Source: Anthonomus grandis grandis (taxonomy: Eukaryota > Arthropoda > Insecta > Coleoptera > Curculionidae). From it: a DNA stretch of 64,000 bases. The DNA lies in the NCBI RefSeq assembly GCF_022605725.1, contig NC_065558.1:5394001-5458000 (forward strand), written 5' to 3'. Both the position numbers and the translations under genes were made by a program. This document shows positions 10,928 through 20,400 of this stretch, piece after piece. Within the stretch, counting starts at the first letter, position 1; each line of letters begins with the position of its first letter. The notes beneath the pieces are model-generated. The model did no database searches and had not been told where the DNA came from. It worked only from the letters and a program-made list of their open reading frames with translations.

Positions 10928-13900
10928 TTATTGTATAGACTTATTTTTGGAATCTAGCAATAATTTCTTAATAAAAGTAACTCCTTCAAATCTGGCATGT
11001 CTTTCTTCTGCTGGTGTCCAACTCTGATCCGCTTCCAGATACCAACTGCCCAAAAACTTGTGAGGACTGTTGCCGTCCCAATCCTAAGAGAAGAAAAATC
11101 TTTTATTATTGACACAAATAAAACAAAAAATTTAACTCATTAACGCCCGATAGACACTGTACCGTACCGTATCAATAAGTTGGACCTCGTCTTTTTAATT
11201 TGTTTATTAATGACATCAATCGCTGAATTGCATCTTGCAAGTATCTGAAGTCTGTAGATGACATAAAAATATACAAGGATCCGGGAATCTGGCTTGAATC
11301 AATGAAAACTCTGGATTTTCTTCTACGGTTAACGCCTGATTTTTCAATTTGATCTTTAATAATTTTATACTGCTCCTTTCAATTAGAATATGCATTGATA
11401 AGTTAGAACAAGTTTTTGAAAAAATTTAGAAACTTGCAATTTTAAATATGGTCAATCCATATATGAATATGCTACAATCTGGTTCTCAGAGAAGAAAAGT
11501 TAATAATGTTTGTTTTGTCTATAAGTTTATTAATGGTTTTAACGAAGTGCCCATTTTTTTGAAGCAGGTGGCTCTTAGAGTTCGTCTATTGGGAATTATA
11601 AATAAATATTTATTTTGAATTAAAAAAAAGTAATTTTTTTTAGTTTTTTTTTATTTCAGACCTTTAATGAGCAATTGGGCATTAGAATTAATATTTTCAA
11701 CAGAACACAGATTTAACAAAAAAAGTAATACTAATATCCTGAAAAAAAATAGAACCATTATAAATAATTCTCAGTCTCTGTTTTTCAAATACCTTTTGAG
11801 GTTACAGCTCATAGTCTTCTTTTCAATAATAAAAAAATTAGTTCCTTGTTATAACTATTATATATCTCTACACTTTGGTATATCAAGGACTCATGTGCCT
11901 TTCTTGTTATTGCATATCTACTTCTTAAATCTCCTAATGTTCTTAAGTTATAATTATGTACGTCAATCACTGTTCAAGTTCTACATTTGGTTTTATTAAT
12001 TTAGTTTTTATTTTATGTATACTCTTTGCCTGCTCCAGAGTTTTCCTATTTTTAGAAATAGATGTTCTTCATACGAATTTTCACGGAAAGTGTAGTAACT
12101 TGGAGAAAAAAAGTCTACGTGAAAATACCAGATTTCCGTAAGGTTAACATAAATACCTTCTATGCAGTTTAATAAAACTGTTATAGTGTATTTTGCATTT
12201 TCATCTTTATGGCTATATCTCTTTATTTCATCCAACCTTGGCCAAGATATTTTGAATATGTGCAATCCATATTAATCTTTCATTAATAACTAGACCCAGA
12301 TATTGTATTCAGGATTTTATTATTGATCTTTATTACTGGTTTTATATTTTTTTATTTTGGTTTATCACCATATACACAGTGTTGTCTTTATTTAAACTTA
12401 ACTTACGTAAGATTTATCAATTAGTGTGGAAATACATAATGAAGAAAAGATAAATCCGGCAACAATCAAATAAAGACGTTAGATAGTTGAATGCACTCAA
12501 CTTCCTGGGAGAATCATTCTATCTTTCCCAGACAGTTGAGTGCACTCAACCATCTTGAAGAGAAAGAAAAGAATAGGCTGTAACAATTTAAAAAAAAAAA
12601 ACACTTATCCTACATTACCAACTTAAGCTTAAAGTTTGTCTGCCAAAACAGCAAAAAAGTGATTTCAAAAGTTGACTAAGTTGATTTAAAGGTAAGCAAT
12701 TATAGTTTTTTTCCAATATAACTTCTTTGGTATTTTGTACTGTGGGGTTTTGGCAATATAGTGTTTTTTTGTTTCTAAAAAAGTGTATTCTAATAATTTG
12801 ACCTAATTCTCTTTGTTTAATAAGTTTTAAGATTGATGATTTAAAGTATAAATTACTAGTGTTTAAAATTCTATAATCTTTCAACAATGTTCTGAAGAAT
12901 CTGTAATTTTTAAGCCAAACCTAATTTTTGAGTTTTTTCTCTTCTATTTTAATGAAGTTTTCTGATTTGTTGATAAATAATAAATAAAAAAAGGCATTCT
13001 AAGAGAAGCATCAAACTTTATTGGCAATTTGATTAAATCACCAATTGCAATAGAAGATGAGCTGCTGTTGCACACAGATCTCAACAAACAATAGTCAATT
13101 ATATAGAATTGAAGTATACTTTGCTAGAATCATATTACATATTTAACTCTTACTGAAGAGCAACATCATGGAGAGTGTCCAAAAGCTGGTGGTGTCATTT
13201 ACACTACTATAATTTATATCATTTATATTAAATTGTGGCTTCAACTTAAAGGCATTATTCTATTATGCCTGCCATAAAAAATTAAAAATACTGTTTTATT
13301 TCATTACCTGTGGTGACAACATGCTGAAATATTTTTGTCCCGAAGGCCGTTCATACAAGTGATAAACCTGCCCAGGCTTTTTAACAAAATTACAAGCCGC
13401 CATGTGCAATTGGCTGTCCCTTAAAGAGTCCTGCATCACCTGTCTAAGGTTCTCATGTAAATTCTTCATCTAAAAAGTGTATGTTTCTTAAATGTTACTT
13501 GCATTGTTTTATTTAGGTTACCTGCCTGCCTATTTGGTCAACCTTATTACCCATATTGGCAACTATGAATTGTGAGGCCTAAAAAAATGATAAATATTGT
13601 TGAAGAAACTGGCTATAGAAAAAAAGACACCTACATTTGATGTGTCAGCTTCCAAGTCCATCATTTCATAATGGGATTGTTTGCCTACATAGTTGGAATT
13701 AACTAGTGGGTGACCTGTTGGGTTGGGATCCCTCTCTACCATGCCTACAATTTAATTTAACTTACACCCTGTCTATGTAATTCTATTGTTTCTAGTGTAA
13801 TGGATGTTGTGGTAAGCATTGACATTTGTAAAGACTTACTGTGACGGCCTGCCCCAACAAATTTCTTAAATACGTTCAAAAGCGATTGCTCTGAGGCCAC

Positions 13901-14106
13901 TGGTTCGTCTCTGGAATCTATATCCATTGTAAGATGCAATAAACTATTTTCCTCTTGATTTTCTTTTGCTCTTTTTGGGGCAGAGGAACCTTCCAATGAT
14001 GCTATAATATAAAAATTTGTAGATTAATAAATATGATAAATAAGTGTTATTGAATATTACTTAAAGAATTATCTCCCATATCCATTTCCTCAGAATTGCG
14101 CTTCAT
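10928..14106 (-). CDS. C1orf50-like protein (DUF2452 family)
   Basis: Six exons in transcript order: 14106-14061, 14001-13840, 13744-13635, 13578-13522, 13469-13308 and 11083-10928, giving 230 residues. The N-terminal about 60 residues are polar and family-specific. The conserved part has [18 protein letters not shown], then [47 protein letters not shown] and [18 protein letters not shown], matching the order and key residues of human C1orf50. The biochemical function of the family is not established. The exon-2 frame stays open past its GTAAGT donor, which would mimic a separate short protein; the spliced join (CAC A|GC ATG) restores the family frame. The last intron (11084-13307) holds a retrotransposon remnant and a short palindromic repeat. 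Confidence 0.82.
11160..11640 (+). pseudogene. Non-LTR retrotransposon remnant (RT C-terminal part)
   Basis: The plus strand reads [14 protein letters not shown], then after a stop [15 protein letters not shown], which is the degraded reverse-transcriptase VPQGS..GPLLF/FADD region. A later stretch resembles the post-RT tail ([17 protein letters not shown]). Multiple stops. It lies in the last intron of the C1orf50-like gene, in the opposite orientation. Confidence 0.5.
11641..12485. other. C1orf50-like intron, nothing recognisable
   Basis: AT-rich intronic DNA. A 110-codon frame at 11667-11999 is low-complexity and has no domain; it is judged a chance frame. Confidence 0.35.
12486..12550. 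repeat. 65-bp double palindrome
   Basis: GTTGAATGCACTCAAC (12486-12501) and GTTGAGTGCACTCAAC (12535-12550) are each near-perfect or perfect 16-bp palindromes. Between them CCTGGGA and TCCCAG are also complementary, so the whole block can fold as one hairpin or a cruciform. Confidence 0.6.
12551..13307. other. C1orf50-like intron, nothing recognisable
   Basis: AT-rich intron. The 90-codon minus frame at 12887-12615 has no recognisable motif and is judged chance. Confidence 0.35.
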
Positions 14107-15424
14107 TTTTTTTTTTAACTTATTTTAAAATTTTCATAATAGTAAATAAACAGAAGTCCGAACTTAACCTAAAAAGTCATGACATAAATGAGTATAGGGC
14201 AGAAAATCAATCATGGTGCAAACTAGTGCGACTGTAGATCGTGAACCTAGACAACTAATTTTGCACCATTGTTAGTGACAGATTGAAAGTCGCCATATTC
14301 GAAAACCGTTTTTTTTTTATCAATAACTTTCCAAATATATGATTTTCTTATTAAATTATTACCAGAAAAATAGTACAAAGTTACATGGCCTTATAGAGAC
14401 GGGTCGTAATTCGCATTATTCACACCAATGATACAAACCTCACTGATCCATTGACTCATACCATAGGGAAAGTACAATAAAGTAAATTAATTTTATATTT
14501 TTTTAAAGTGCTTAGAAAGATTTGAAAACTCTAAATATAACCTTTTTCTTATCTCTAATAATTTACGAGATATATTGGTCATACCTGTATAGTTTGATCT
14601 CTACGCATTAAATTTAAATCTCCCGCCTCACACTGAATAATTCGAATATCCTGCGTTTTTGACATGACTCAGTCGATATATTCGTGTTTATATCCCAAAT
14701 ACTTCCAAAGGCTGCTCAGAGTGCGCTATATCTTAACCGTGATGCCATCTGGTATACATGTGATTAACTCCTCTTCTTATTATATATCAAGTTTATACGG
14801 GCAAATAATCCACTTTAGAGGCATAGATAAAAGATATATAATACTTAAAAACTTTGTTTAGAGGTTAAGCCGGTTTAGAGATAATTCAGTTTGGCTAGTG
14901 TTTACATGAGAGGATTAAGAATTACATGAGAGTCCACCTTAGGATTAAACAGCTGTTTACCATTGCCAACCTAGGAATTAAAAACAAAAAATTGGTCAAG
15001 CTCACTAGTTATTTTATTACTTGAAAAGTTGACTAGTTTAACAAGTGACAACAAAATGATTTATCAAAAAATTAACATCTAATCTTAAAATATCTGTGTA
15101 TTTATTTTTTTAAAGCATTTAAGCATATTTGTGTTGGTAGCACTGGAACTTAAGTCGGTTCAGTGGTGACAGGCTTTTACCCTGGGCGGTTTAAAACTGG
15201 ATCATCCATTTATTTAAATCGATTTAAGTTAAGCTAAACCGGTTTACGATCCCTAAGGCGATTTGCAGGTGTTTATACATGCGAATTATGTTAAACCGAT
15301 TTCCACTAAACCAGTTTAAGGTGCTCGTATAAACTTGGTAATTCTCTCTCTATGACCTAACCTCATTTGAATTTGTCAAAGTCAAATATACAAAACAAGC
15401 CCGGCGACATCCCCTGGGCCCCAA
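14107..15424. promoter_or_regulatory. Divergent intergenic region between C1orf50-like and GPAA1, with TAAACCGGTTTA-type sites
   Basis: Both flanking genes read away from this 1.3-kb gap. It contains a cluster of related sites: TTAAGCCGGTTTAG (14865-14878), the exact palindrome TAAACCGGTTTA (15235-15246), TTAAACCGATTT (about 15291-15302) and TAAACCAGTTTA (15307-15318). AACCGGTT is the known Grainyhead-type core, but the same pattern could be internal repeats of an old mobile element. No gene seen. Confidence 0.35.
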
Positions 15425-17305
15425 ATGGGTCTCCTAACAAACCCGCAGGGCGGGCAGGGCAAACTGACTAAAATTCTCCTTAAATACTACGGAAAACTGT
15501 GCGTTCTGTTATATTTAGCCGGCGTGGTGTGGTTTTGTGCCCTGGCCTCGCCCCAGTTCAACTCCAACACCTATTTCTCAGAGAACGCCCTTCTACCGGG
15601 GCTGGTGAAGTCCAGTTTCAGCGAAGAACGTGCCGCCAAAGAGTACTATAGAATGTTCAGCGATGAAGCCAAGAAATATGATAATTCGATTCCGTATCCC
15701 TTACTTCTTGCTCAGCTTAAGCAAATTGGTATTGATGCTTACACACACAACTTCACCCTGCATTCACCTCTGAACCCCAAAAAAGTTTATCACGGCAGGA
15801 ATGTGTATGGCATCCTTAGGGCTCCAAGAGCTGCCAGTACCGAAGCCCTTGTTCTGAGTGTCCCCTATAGGACTCCTTCAAGCATTTATCCGACAACATT
15901 GCCCTCTATAGGAATTTTGTTGGCTTTTGCCAAATTTGCTGCAAGAGAAAAGTACTGGGCAAAAGACATAATCTTCCTTATCACTGATCATGAACAGTTA
16001 GGGATGCAGGCCTGGTTGGAAGCTTATTATGGAGTCACTTGTGGCAATGAAGACATCCTGGACCATGGAAAACTTAGGGGGAGAGCAGGAGCAATTCAAG
16101 CAGCTATTAACCTGGAACTGCACGGGCCAGTTATTGGGCAAATTGATATTAAAATCGAAGGTTTAAATGGACAGTTGCCCAACTTGGATTTGTTTAATTT
16201 AGCTAGTAAGATTTGTGTTAAAGAGGGAATTTATTATACATTTAAAGATAGGAAGCATGAGTATCACAGGGACACTTATAAGGAGTGGAAGTATCACTTT
16301 AAGAATATGCTTAGCATGATTTCCACTCAAGCCACCGGTATCCCCAATGGGAATCATGGGTTGTTTTTAAGGTTTGGGGTGCAAGCATTAACATTGGAAG
16401 GGTTTGAAAAGGCCAAAGGTGGAGTGAGGGTGAGTTTCCTAAGCATCGGTAGATTAATTGAAGGGATTTTCAGGAGCATGAATAATTTACTTGAAAGGTT
16501 TCACCAGAGTTTCTTTTTCTATATATTGCCATCTTCTGACAGGTATATTTCCATTGGTCTCTATATGCCTGCGGCTTGCATGATTGCTGCTGCAGTAATT
16601 ATTAAGGCATGTGCCAAATGGCATAGGCATCAGGAAAATAAGAAGGATAATCTGCCTGCCAATTATATAAAAGTGGTCATTCTGTTTGTGGCTTTGCATA
16701 TTTGTGGTGCATTTATAATGGCTCTACCGGAACTTTTAAAGCCATTGTTGCCCCTGGTTGGGTTTGAGGCACATACAGTGGTCTTCTGGGGGCTCTTTTT
16801 CTTTTTATTCCTCACTCTTTTTATTCCACAATTTTTAAATGATATGACTAGGTGCCAAGAGAGTTTAAACTTGCTTTGTATGTTTGGATTATTAGAGTTA
16901 GGCACCACAATGATTGCTCTGTCAATGAACAATATAGCTTTAGGGATTATTTGGGGTACCATAACTGTACCTGTAGCATTAATAATTGAACCGAGTTCCA
17001 ATAAATACTTTCAGGTAATGAGGAAAGTGATGTGGGTAATGGTTCATCCATTGCTGATCTGTTTCACTGCCATTTTGTGTAGTACTATTGTGATGTTCAT
17101 GCAAGACTCTCTTAAAGATATTCTGTTGAAGGCTGTAGATGCCACCCAGCAGGCTGTCATTTATAGTATTATTGATTCAATGATTTATGGAAACTGGCTG
17201 TACACTGTGGTCACTATGGTGTTTATTCCAAATTGGTTGTGCTTTTGGTTTGTCACCAGTAGTAAATTGCCTAAGAATGTTCTAAGGAAGGATAAGAGTG
17301 AATAG
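15425..17305 (+). CDS. GPAA1: GPI transamidase component GPAA1, intronless
   Basis: A single open frame of 626 residues, close to the usual length of about 620. The N-terminus MGLLTNP is followed by a membrane anchor (about 24-42) and NTYFSENALLPGL, the GPAA1 signature. A large luminal domain follows (for example ITDHEQLGMQAWLEAYYG and AAINLELHGPVIGQIDIKIEG, the peptidase-like fold that binds the lipid donor). From about residue 365 to 610 there are six to seven hydrophobic segments. GPAA1 acts in the ER as part of the PIGK-PIGT-PIGS-PIGU-GPAA1 complex that joins GPI anchors to proteins. The start is chosen because upstream is non-coding and MGLL matches the family. Absence of introns is notable beside intron-rich neighbours. 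AATAAA lies at 17331-17336. Confidence 0.93.
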   Translation: MGLLTNPQGGQGKLTKILLKYYGKLCVLLYLAGVVWFCALASPQFNSNTYFSENALLPGLVKSSFSEERAAKEYYRMFSDEAKKYDNSIPYPLLLAQLKQIGIDAYTHNFTLHSPLNPKKVYHGRNVYGILRAPRAASTEALVLSVPYRTPSSIYPTTLPSIGILLAFAKFAAREKYWAKDIIFLITDHEQLGMQAWLEAYYGVTCGNEDILDHGKLRGRAGAIQAAINLELHGPVIGQIDIKIEGLNGQLPNLDLFNLASKICVKEGIYYTFKDRKHEYHRDTYKEWKYHFKNMLSMISTQATGIPNGNHGLFLRFGVQALTLEGFEKAKGGVRVSFLSIGRLIEGIFRSMNNLLERFHQSFFFYILPSSDRYISIGLYMPAACMIAAAVIIKACAKWHRHQENKKDNLPANYIKVVILFVALHICGAFIMALPELLKPLLPLVGFEAHTVVFWGLFFFLFLTLFIPQFLNDMTRCQESLNLLCMFGLLELGTTMIALSMNNIALGIIWGTITVPVALIIEPSSNKYFQVMRKVMWVMVHPLLICFTAILCSTIVMFMQDSLKDILLKAVDATQQAVIYSIIDSMIYGNWLYTVVTMVFIPNWLCFWFVTSSKLPKNVLRKDKSE

Positions 17306-17496
17306 TTTTAAGACCTTTTGTACTGTATTTAATAAATTTAGATTTTTTTTTGAAAATTGTTTTTTTCCGGCACTTATCTCAGTATGCCAACTAAATCTTG
17401 TTTGGCGCAATATTCTGGGTATAATAACAGATGTACAACTTTTAAAATAAAATTTATTTATTTTTACATATTTACATGATTTTTATCACAGATACA
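17306..17496. terminator. Convergent polyadenylation region of GPAA1 and TTC19
   Basis: The plus-strand signal AATAAA at 17331-17336 serves GPAA1. On the minus strand AATAAATAAA (complement of about 17453-17462) serves TTC19. The two genes end about 190 bp apart. Confidence 0.6.
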
Positions 17497-20400
17497 CTAA
17501 GCTTTCTTGGCCTGCTCTTCCTTGTTGAGTTTAAGTTGATCCAAACAGTAATTTGATTGTTCTATAGACTCGGGATTATCATATTTACGACCTAAAAGAA
17601 CAATTGTAAAAAAAGTGCATTTTAAATAGTAGAAAAGCTAACCTAACTTTCTCCCTTGTACACAAAATTTTTCTGCTTCCCGAAACACCCCTTTCTGAAG
17701 CAAAATCAACCCCAAATTTGCATGGATCACCCCCAAATGTGATTTGTCATCCAGTTTTCTTCCCAATGTGATTGCTTCTTTCAGAAATTTCTCGGCTGTA
17801 TCATAGTCTTCTGCCCTAAAGCTTGTTATGCCCAGATCATTAAGTAGTAGCATCACTTTTTCACTTTGTTCACCTATAATGCAAGTGGACTTTGGAAACC
17901 AAAAATAATCTTCAACAAAAAAAATTATTACCCATAATTTCAGTACAAACATTATAAGCCTCAGTCAAGTGCACTAAAGCTTTAGTCATATCTCCAGTAT
18001 CCAACAAGTACTGGGCATACCAATCATTGATCACACCATATAAAACTTTGGCATCCTGGTTATGTTTCTTATGAGATTCTATTTGTTCCAAACACCATCT
18101 GTATCCTATATCTGCCCTTTCACTATTTGATTTTAACTGGCAAATCCTGGCTAACTTTAAGCTGATATGAATCACCTGCAAGAGGCTGGGATAGGTATCA
18201 AGATTACATTTGAGACAAAAAAAACATATTTGTACCAATTAACTAACCTTCAAGTCATTTTGGGGAAGCCCATTTCCTAACAGTAGCTGCAGGACATTTA
18301 CAAACAACTTCTCTGCTTTATCCAGTTCATAAGTGTCAAAGGCAAGGTTGGCCATTAAGTCATAGCAGTATAAGATCCCTTGTTGGTTTTGCTGTTGCTG
18401 GGCCATCCTATTTATTTATTCAATTATCAGTGTAATAAAAAGAAATCTACTGGTTATTATGCTATTTGCCCAAAGCCCAAGTCTTTGAGGAATTGTGTTA
18501 AGGTTTATGTTCAGCTTTCAAGAATTTTGGGATAGTTATGACAGGTGATTTTAATGTCAATTTATTACCAGAAAAAAATCTAAATGAGAGTGGGATGGAA
18601 AAGCAGACATTTTTGGATCTTTTACACTCTTATAATTTTAATCAAACAATATTTGATACAACAAGACCAAATCTATTAAATAAAATATCATGTATAGATA
18701 ATTTTTTCATTAACTTTTTAGATTTTAGCAATGCTGAAGTATTGGAAACAGCCCTTTCTGATCACCATGCAATACAGATCTCAATTAATACAAGTCTAAA
18801 CACCAACAAAGAAGTTGGTGCATGGAAAATGGGGAGAATATTTTCAAAATCTAAATTACAGGCTTTATGTTCTGAAATGACTGGCTGTGTGTGGGATGAT
18901 GTGCTGGGGGAGGCAGATGCTGAAAAAGCTTTTAATAAGCTGGCAGGTATTTTGGATACTAAGCTCAACCAAATATTTCCAATCAAAAAAATAAAATCAA
19001 AAAGCTCAAAGAATAGATCCTGGTTAACCCAAGGTATCAAGATCTCATCAAAAAAGAAACATGATTTATTTCATCAAATGATTTCTGGACATGTTAGCAA
19101 AAATTACTATAAAAAATATTACTAACTTTAAATATATTGCTGAATCTGAGAATAAAGGGAAGGCTACATGGTCTTTAATTAAAAAATTTACAAACAAAAA
19201 GTCTCAAAAAAAATCATTATTGGAATGTTCAAATACTAAATCTGATAGTGAATCTGATTTTCTTGACACTGTTAATGACTACTTCTTAAATATCTGTCCT
19301 GACATTAACTTTAACAATAATATTGATCTAAGCAAAATAAAGAGACATCCAAACAGCATTTTTTTGGCTCCTATACCATAATCCAACTGAAGTAGAGAAC
19401 ACAATAAAAAATAAGAGATCAACAGGTCATGATGACATTCCTATTTCATTTTTAAAGCAGATTTCAGGGCAATTGGCGAGGCCACTAGCTGATGTCATAA
19501 ACTTATCAATTCAACAGGGTAACTATCCAACACTTCTTCTATGAACCTAAAAACTACCGTCCAATATCACTGCTCCCCAATATAAACAAGGTTTTTGAAA
19601 AAATTATATACACCAGGCTTGAAACTTATCTTGAGAAATATCAAATACTGACAGAATTACAGAACGGGTTTAGAAAAGGCAGATCAACAGTTAGGGCTAT
19701 ATATCAAGCACTGCAGAAAATTATTAAATCAATGAATGATCAAAAAGCTACAATGGCAATTTTTCTTGACCTATCCAAGGCTTTTGACAGTGTTGACCAT
19801 TCAATACTGCTTAAAAAGCCTATGGAATCAGAGGAGTTTCCCTCAAACTTCTAGAGTCCTATTTGTAAAACCGTAGGCAGTGTGTAGTTGACAGAATGAG
19901 TGATGGTAGACAGTTCAAGTCTGGTTACAAAGAAATAAAAAAAGGTGTGCCTCAGGGGTCCGTTCTGGGACCATTGCTGTATATAATCTACACCAATGAT
20001 GTCACCAATGTCTATGATGATATGGTTATGTTTGCTGATGACACAAGTCTTATATGCAGCAAAAATACAGATCAGGAGTGTGCAAATCAAGTGGCCCAAA
20101 CTGTTGGATTGCTAGAAAGCTGGTTTAGCATAAATAATCTTCTGCTGAATGTCAACAAAACGCAAATATTAAACTTTAAACAACGGCCTAGTGAAAGCTC
20201 TCTAGTGCAAATTGGAAGGACAGAGATAAGAACACAGCAGTCAGCTAACTTCCTTGGAGTAATGATGGATGAAAGATTGGATTGGCGTGCCCATGTTAAG
20301 TTGGTGGCAGCAAATATGTCCAGATATTGCTTCGCTTTAAGAGTATAGACACAGGAGGTGGGTACAGTGGCTTCCCTTTCAGCATACCATGCCTATATAC

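Noticed and set aside
13757..13996. A separate small gene upstream of the C1orf50-like protein (dicistronic arrangement)
   Set aside because: A strong GTAAGT donor at 13839 and acceptor at 13745 join the two frames in phase, and the product then fits a single 230-residue family member.
16487..17001. Minus-strand frames inside GPAA1
   Set aside because: Antisense shadows of the GPAA1 coding region.
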